DNA of 64,000 nucleotides from Riptortus pedestris. Taxonomy: Eukaryota; Arthropoda; Insecta; Hemiptera; Alydidae. How positions within the stretch are numbered: position 1 is the first letter of the stretch; the number at the start of each line of letters is the position of its first letter. This document shows positions 57,580-64,000 of this stretch, piece after piece. The notes beneath the pieces are model-generated. The model was not told where the DNA came from and did not search any database. It saw only the letters and a program-made list of their open reading frames with translations. Both the position numbers and the translations under genes were made by a program. The DNA lies in contig CM032230.1 in assembly GCA_019009955.1 (NCBI GenBank), positions 1,999,001 to 2,063,000 on the forward strand, given 5' to 3'.

Positions 57580-59650
57580 GCTAACGGTACCCCGGCGATG
57601 CCCGGGACATCATCTCGACTGGTATTTTTTGATAGTAAGACTTCAATGTGTACAATTACAACTTCCCTCACACGGACGTAATGATTTTCCGAAATCGCCC
57701 AACCCTGAAGGGTAAACTTTTTGGGATTAATCAGAATAAGAAATTTTTATTTTTGAAGGATAAATTAAAATTGTGTTTTTTCCTAATCTATACCTCTTAC
57801 ACTTTTGACCTCACCGTTTTTCAATAGTTCTAACCATAATCATGGGCATAGCATTTACTTACAATTAAATATCATCTATAATGAACATATATCCTTTCAA
57901 AAGCCAATCCGAGCTCACATAGTATAAGGCAAAAGCTTTTGACACTAAGATTATATTTGTAAAAGTGAATCTCTGCACTAGGAACATTGAGATTCCAGTA
58001 ATGCCAGACAGGAAATAAGTAAACTCAATTAACTGGTAAGGCTCCCGTCATCTTTCGCTCCCCGCAATGAAGACTTCTCAACATTCTTCTACTTATATTA
58101 TTGATGCTTAAAACATTAACTTTTATAATTTATCTACCAGGGGATTGGAATTAAATAATAGTGGTACCCTGAAACATATCATATCGAGTTTTAAACCGCG
58201 AAAAAAATAAAAAAAAAAATCATTATTGTTTTTTGTCATGATGACATTACCCTTAACGTTTAATTGTTATTATCCAGTACATCTATTTGTTTTCAATAAC
58301 ATCGAGGTACATTATTACAAATTAAATAATGGAAATGCTCTTATAGTTTTATATTTCTATTGGAAATATAACAAATAGAATATTTTGCGAAAAACAAATA
58401 GAAAATATTAAAAAGTGAGTTTTTTCATTTCAGCCTTCTCTTATAATCCCCACTTCCCCATTGAACCTAAAAATTTTAATATAGCTTATAATCATGGAAG
58501 AATTAATGCTAATTGACACACCGAGTTTTGTTAAGTTCGGTTCAATCGTTAGTGTCCAATAAAATTGTTGGCTCACTCTCTAGTTTTTAGTGTATATCTC
58601 GTTTATACTTTGTTAAACGACAAAAGTGAATATAACAAAAGTTACTTTAAATAACAAAATAAACAACTTTCGTCATGTGCATATTTGCAGAAAAACCAAT
58701 AAGAAACGAAATATTCACTACTGTTTAAATTTCAGGCCTCCCATACAACCCCCACTCCTGTCTCGTCCCTAGGAATGTTTTCGGTATGGCTTATGAAAAA
58801 TCAAGGCGTCAACACTAATAAACATACCGAGTTTTATTTAATTTCGGTTGAGTCCCTTGTACGCCCAATAAAATTATTGACTCCCGCTAAAGTTCTTTTA
58901 GTTATTTAACGTCATTTATACATTGGTAACACCGACAAACGTGGTATATAACAAAAATTACTCTAAATAAACAAATATAAACAGACTTTTGTTAATGTTT
59001 ATATTTTCGAAAAACCTATAGGAAACGAATATCGCTATTTTTAATTTCAGGCTTTTCCTTATAACCCCCCACTCCCCTGCCTGTCCCATAGACATGTTGG
59101 TATTAGCTTAATATAATGAAGGCGATAGTGCAAATACACATATCGAATTTATTTAGTTCATTTTGAGTCCCTTGTACGAAAAAAAATATATTGACATCCT
59201 GCTATAGTGGTTAAGCGAATAACTCATTTATACTTAGGTATACAACAAAAGTGTATATAACAAAAGTTACTCTAAATAACAAAGTAAACAACTTTTGTTA
59301 TTTGCATATTTGCCGAAAAACCAAAAGAAAACGAAATATCGCTAATTTTAATTTCAGGCCTTCCCTTTAAACCCCCACTCCTGTTCGTCTCAGAGAATTT
59401 TTAATATAGCCTAAAGTCTAAGTTGGGTTAGTATAAATATACATACCAAGTTTCAAAAAATTCGTTTCAGTCCGTTTAATCGTGAAAAAGGTAACAAACA
59501 ATCAAACAAACAAACAAACAAACATACACGAAAGAAACAAAATGCAGTTAAGGTGGTCTATGACATGTGAAACGAAAAGTTATCGTGAAATTTCGCGAAA
59601 AAAATCAATGTACAGACAGAGGTTACATTTTTATATATATATAGATATAT
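57580..59650 (+). mobile_element. R2 element, long copy with about three internal monomers
   Basis: Starts taagctaacggtaccccggc, gatgcccgggacatcatctc. Monomer marker (aaa)gttactytaaataac is near 58640, 58955 and 59265, about 310 bp apart. It ends aaacaatcaaacaaacaaac, agttatcgtgaaatttcgcg and cagacagaggttacattttt, then (TA)n. Confidence 0.84.
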
Positions 59651-59696
59651 AGATAAATTACTTCAATGGAGGCAGCTAAGGAACTAAAATATGTGA

Positions 59697-61540
59697 GACT
59701 AGCTAAGGTATCCCGCTTCGCTCGGGAAATCATTTTGAGGCTGAATGATAATAGTATTTTTTTTTTTTTTTTGAGCAAGGCTTCAATGTTTACTACACTT
59801 CCCGTCTGGGCGCATTGTTTTTCCCTGTGAGGGTCAGGGCAGGAGCCGACGTATAGATGAGAAATATTAATTTTGAAGAATAAAATAAAAATGTGTTTCC
59901 TACCAATCTATCCTTCTCCACTTTTTTCCAACTCACCTGTTTTGGAATAACTCAAACCATAATCGTGGATAGCATTTTTTACAATTAAATATCCTCTATA
60001 ATGAAACTTTATTCCTGTCAAAAACCGATCCGAGCACATATAGTTTAAACATAGTTTTGTACGTTAGATTATATTCGTAATAGTAGAGCTCAGTGGAAAT
60101 CATTTCCAGTAATGCTAGCATTTCACAGGAAATAAATTATCATCAATTTAACTGTTTAGTCTCCGAACTCCTTCCGCTCCAGCAACTCCATAGTTTTCCC
60201 TTAAAATATTGAGTCAAAGTATTATTTTATTATTCATTTGAGGCTGAAATGGAGATGGTATATTTTTGGCAAGGCTTTACTTTTTGTGCACAATATTTTG
60301 AAGCATTTACCCGTTCCCGTGGTTTTTAGGGTTAATACCCGTTGTTGGCATTGGTTAATAATAAAATTATTTTTTAATGTACGACTTCACTGTCCTGCAT
60401 ATTGTCATATTTCCCGTCTCCTGTGCATTATGCCATAGATTTGAAATTGATTAAGGAGAAAAATATTGACATACATTTGAATTAATTTTTCAGGAGAAGG
60501 TACCTGGTAAGTTCATATTGAAATGAAGTGTTGAGCAAAAATTTCTCTAAATAACAAAATAAACAACTTTTGTTATGTGCATATTTGCCGAAACCCCAAT
60601 AGGAAATCATTATTATTAATTTCAGGCCTTCCTTATAACCCCCACTGCTGCCCGTCCCTAGAAATGCTAGTATGACTTATTATAAGGAAGGCATTAGTTT
60701 TAATATACATACTGAGTGTTTTATTTAGTTCGGTTGAGTCTTTTGTGCCAAATAAAATTGTTGTCTCCCGCTATAATTTTCAGCATATAACGCCTTTATA
60801 CTTCGGTATACGATGATAGTGTATATAAAAAAGTTTCTCTAAATAACAAAATAAACAACTTTTGTTATGTGCATATTTACCGAAAATGCAATAGGAAACG
60901 AAATATCACTATTATTAATTTCAGGCCTTCCTTATAACCCCCACTCCTGCCCGTCCCAAGAAATGTTAGTATAGCTTATTATAATGAAGGTGTTAGTACT
61001 TATTCAGATACCGAGTTTGGTTTAATTCGGTTGAGTCTTTGGTGCCAAATAAAATTGTGGTCTCCCGCTATAGCTTTTAGCGTATAACTCATTTATACTT
61101 CCGCATACGGCAAAAGTGCATATAACAAAAGTTACTCTAAATTACAAAATAAACAACTTTTGTTATGTGCATATTTGCCGAAAAACCAATAGGAAACGAA
61201 ATATCGCTATTTTTAATTTCAGGTCTCCCTTATAACCCCCACTCCTGTTCGTCTTAGAGAATATTAATATAGCCTAAAGTCTAAGTTGGGATAGTAGTAA
61301 TATACATACCAAGTTTCATAAAATTCGGTTCAGCCGTTTATGCGTGAAAAGGTAACAAACAAACAAACAAACAAACAAACAAACAAACAAACAAACAAAC
61401 AAACAAACAAACAAACATACACGAAAGAAACAAAATGCAGTTATGGTGTCTATGACATGTGAAACGAAAAGTTATCGTGAAATTTCGCAAAAAAAATCAA
61501 TGTACAGACAGAGGTTACAGTTTTATATATATATAGATGA
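59697..61540 (+). mobile_element. R2 element, copy with three monomers and a second 5' start inside
   Basis: Starts actagctaaggtatcccgct, tcgctcgggaaatcattttg. A second start-like segment (catttgaggctgaaatggag, ggcaaggctttactttttgt) lies at 60235-60285. Monomer markers are near 60545, 60835 and 61130. The tail holds (AAAC)n 61353-61416, then agttatcgtgaaatttcgca and cagacagaggttacagtttt. Confidence 0.84.
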
Positions 61541-61686
61541 TATTAAGCCAACCTATGATAGGAATATGGCGCAGGGTGGAAGGATAGTTACTAAGGTAAT
61601 AACTAGTTCCTGGGAGAGGTAATATCAGCTCCTGATTTAATTCATCGTCAGGCTGCCATTCCTCATGTCGAAGATACAAGAAGGAA

Positions 61687-61984
61687 TAAAAGCCCGTCTT
61701 GCTGCCTAAACTAACTACATTTCCCTGGTGAAAAGCTACTCATCTCATTTCATGAAGAAAAAGCAAGTGCTTGCATAATATTTGAGTTACGAAAAACTGT
61801 AAAGTACAACAATTATAGAGCGGCAATAGTTTTACAAGATTATTTCGATGACATTTTTCGGTCCCACTCATAATCACGGAGATATTTTGAATTTTCGAAT
61901 TCGCCCTCTTTGTAAACCACTCTATCTTGATTAAAGATCAAGCAAGTTTAGATCAAATAAACATTTTCGAGTCAAGAAAATATA

Positions 61985-62054
<70 letters not shown>

Positions 62055-62192
62055 TGTGTGTGTGTATAAATATATATGATATTTTGAATTTTCAGTCGTT
62101 AACAAACTTGATCATTAGTTTTACATGAAAAGATTTTATATCAAGTTTGGTAAGTTTCAAACAAATACTGCGATCACTAGAGCATTAACAGG
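61687..62192 (+). repeat. R1 element, degenerate copy
   Basis: taaaagcccgtcttgctgcc, taatcacggagatattttga, (TA)n 61993-62050, and after it a second piece tattttgaattttcagtcgt, ttaacaaacttgatcattag and gatcactagagcattaacag. The part after the tract repeats a segment that normally lies before it, so two copies may be joined. Confidence 0.68.
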
Positions 62193-62956
62193 GATGGAGA
62201 GATTATATATTGACATTCACCAATAATACAAACGTCTTGCAATTTTAACAGTATTCGTACGTATAATTATTAGATATATTCACATGGTGCAACTATCCTT
62301 AGATTCACCATTTTTAATAGCTTCAGAATAAGTACATGAACTGTAGGTCCCCAAACCAAGGGAGTAAATGTTGAATTCACTTTTCCTTCCAGGGCTGTCA
62401 GTGTTTATTATTGGAAAATTATTTAATTACCCTTTGAAAAAGTTGTAGGGGGATTTTGGTGGATGTCTAAAGGGCCTTTGAAAGTGAGCTGAAGCCACAA
62501 AGCTGACCAGCTAAGAGCACTGTGGTATCCAGCACAAAGCGATCTCCTCCCACCAGTGATTTTTATAAGTAAAATTATTTTACTTTTCCTCTTCTAATTA
62601 AAAGAAACCATAATAAGGTAAATGTAGAAGCTGGCTAAGTACTAAAGAAAAGGAGAGGTTTGGTGTAGGTGGGGTGGGGTCAGGAGATTGTGGCGTGGAG
62701 CTACAAAGGGCTAGGGGATGAAGGAGGGCCTAGAAAAAGGCGGGTAGAGCTTGCAGAAAGAACCGCTGCCAGCGCTGCTAGCAACTCTTAAGCAGATTAG
62801 GCGCCAACCACCCTAGTTCATTATCAGAAGGGGGGAGTCTTCCTTCCTCTACTACTTTGACAGCACTTCCTTCCTCTAAGCTCATTTTCATAAAACAATT
62901 TTTATATCAGCTCTTAAATATAATATTAACAACTCGAGTATAAGTATGTATTTTTT
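62193..62956. other. Intron or upstream sequence, apparently unique
   Basis: 62380-62880 is GC-richer (gggtggggtcaggagattgt, accgctgccagcgctgctag) with no open frame matching the missing first DS exon. Nothing else was recognised. Confidence 0.4.
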
Positions 62957-63078
62957 TAGCAGATTTTCCTTAAAAGAAATCAGCTTTTGAGGTCGTACTC
63001 ATGAAACTATTTTGAAAAATGTCCTCAAATGTCCATCGATGTTACCTAAGAGATGACGAAAATAAAGTTCCCATATAT
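62957..63078 (-). repeat. R1 element, 3'-end fragment
   Basis: ttagcagattttccttaaaa, gaaatcagcttttgaggtcg, tgtccatcgatgttacctaa and gagatgacgaaaataaagtt on the plus strand. Confidence 0.8.
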
Positions 63079-63114
63079 ATATATTTATTATATATTATAT
63101 ATATATATTATGAT

Positions 63115-64000
63115 AATAAAATTGTAACCTCTGTCTTGTACATTGATTTTTTTCGCGAAATTTCACGATAACTTTTCGTTTCACATGTCATAGACACCAT
63201 ATCTGCATTTTGTTTCTTTCGTGGTATGTTTGTTTGTTTGTTTGTTTTGTTACCATTTCACAGCATAAACGGCTTGAACCGAATTTTATGAAACTTGGTA
63301 TGTATACATTACTACTAACCCAACTTAGACTTTAGGCTATATTAATTTTTCTCTGAGAGGTAACAGGAGTGGGGGTTAGTAAGGGAAGCCTGAAATTAAA
63401 AATAGCGATATTTTCGTTTTCTATTGGTTTTTTCGGGTCAAATATGCACATAGACAAAAGTTGTTTATTTTGTTATTTTAGAGTAACTTTTGTTATATTT
63501 GCACTTTTGCCGTATACGGATGTATAAATGAGTTTTAACGCTGAAAAACTATATAGCGGGAGTCCACAATTTTATTTGGCACAAAAGACTCAACCGAACT
63601 AATACCAAACTCGCTATGTGAATTAATACTAACAATTTCCTTATAATAAGCCATACTAACATTTCTAGGGACGGGCAGGAGTGGGGGTTATAAGGGAGGC
63701 CTGAGAATTAAAAATAGCGATATTTAGCGTTTCCTATTGCTTTTACAGCAAATATGCATCAGTAACAAAAGTTGTTTATTTTGTTATTTAGAAGTAACTT
63801 GTTTGTAATAAGCGCTTTTGCCGTATACGGAAGCATAAATGAGTTAGTCCGCTTTAAACTAAAGCGGGGGTCCACAATTTTATTTGGGCATCAAAAGACT
63901 TAACCGTATTAAACCAAACTCGGCATGTGTGAATTACTACTATTCGCCTTCATTATAATAAGGCTATACTAACATTTCTAGGGACGGGCACATGTGTCGT
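63115..64000 (-). mobile_element. R2 element, 3' portion running off the window
   Basis: The plus strand starts attgtaacctctgtcttgta, tttcgcgaaatttcacgata, (TTTG)n and taaacggcttgaaccgaatt, then monomers with aaagttgtttattttgttat at about 63455 and 63767 (spacing about 310). The copy continues past 64000. It has frequent one- or two-base insertions against other R2 copies. Confidence 0.83.

Overview
The window is animal nuclear DNA carrying one recognisable gene. Five exons on the minus strand, each bounded by GT-AG splice sites and mutually consistent in reading phase, encode most of the extracellular part of a discoidin domain receptor (DDR), a collagen-binding receptor tyrosine kinase. In transcript order they lie at 54241-54472, 36861-37008, 23551-23715, 11438-11571 and 958-1169. 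Together they give about 296 codons: the larger part of the discoidin (DS) domain and most of the DS-like domain. The signal peptide and first part of the DS domain should lie upstream (beyond 54.5 kb, probably off the window). The transmembrane segment and kinase should lie beyond base 1. The four complete introns are 10-17 kb long.

The wording of the DS domain (GAWCP, GTQGR replaced by ETQGR, RTVCMRVEIYGC) looks invertebrate, and from memory closest to arthropod DDRs. The AT-rich introns, (TA)n and (CA)n microsatellites, tRNA-derived SINEs and Penelope-like retroelement fit an invertebrate with a large genome. I cannot name the species.

Nearly all the rest is intron filled with repeats. 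Family R1 (about 0.65-0.9 kb, more than 20 copies or fragments, both strands) begins near AGTCCGTCACGCAGGGGC and ends in a near-palindrome followed by CTAAAA. It has short inverted repeats just inside its ends and a (TA)n tract at a fixed internal place, an architecture like the Helentron-related HINE/DINE-1 elements. Family R2 (0.7-2 kb) begins with a CCCGG-CTTCG-CCCGGG hairpin, contains a variable number of ~300-bp internal monomers and ends with an (AAAC)n stretch and a conserved tail. It is repeatedly found at (TA)n tracts, once nested inside R1. There are also a tRNA-derived SINE family, two head-to-head Penelope-like fragments (reverse transcriptase on plus, GIY-YIG endonuclease plus hammerhead ribozyme on minus), a solo LTR with target-site duplication, two small poly(A) retro-insertions with target-site duplications, a LINE remnant and at least nine minisatellite arrays.

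Region by region: 1-1.2 kb, exon A; 1.4-6.8 kb, R1/R2 nest and a 70-bp minisatellite; 7-11.4 kb, mostly unique with a GA tract and a SINE; 11.4-11.6 kb, exon B; 12.4-23.2 kb, R2, 72-bp array, R1, Penelope, solo LTR, LINE and 123-bp array; 23.6 kb, exon C; 24-36.8 kb, SINEs, R2, CA tract and R1; 36.9 kb, exon D; 37-53.8 kb, 70-bp arrays, other minisatellites and R1; 54.3 kb, exon E; 54.6-64 kb, a 152-bp array whose later copies are full of small indels, and a long R2 cluster. Apart from the DDR exons I see no other host gene, structural RNA gene or CRISPR. The best candidates for something undescribed are the R1 and R2 families and the in-frame hairpin/poly(A) insertion in the Penelope endonuclease.
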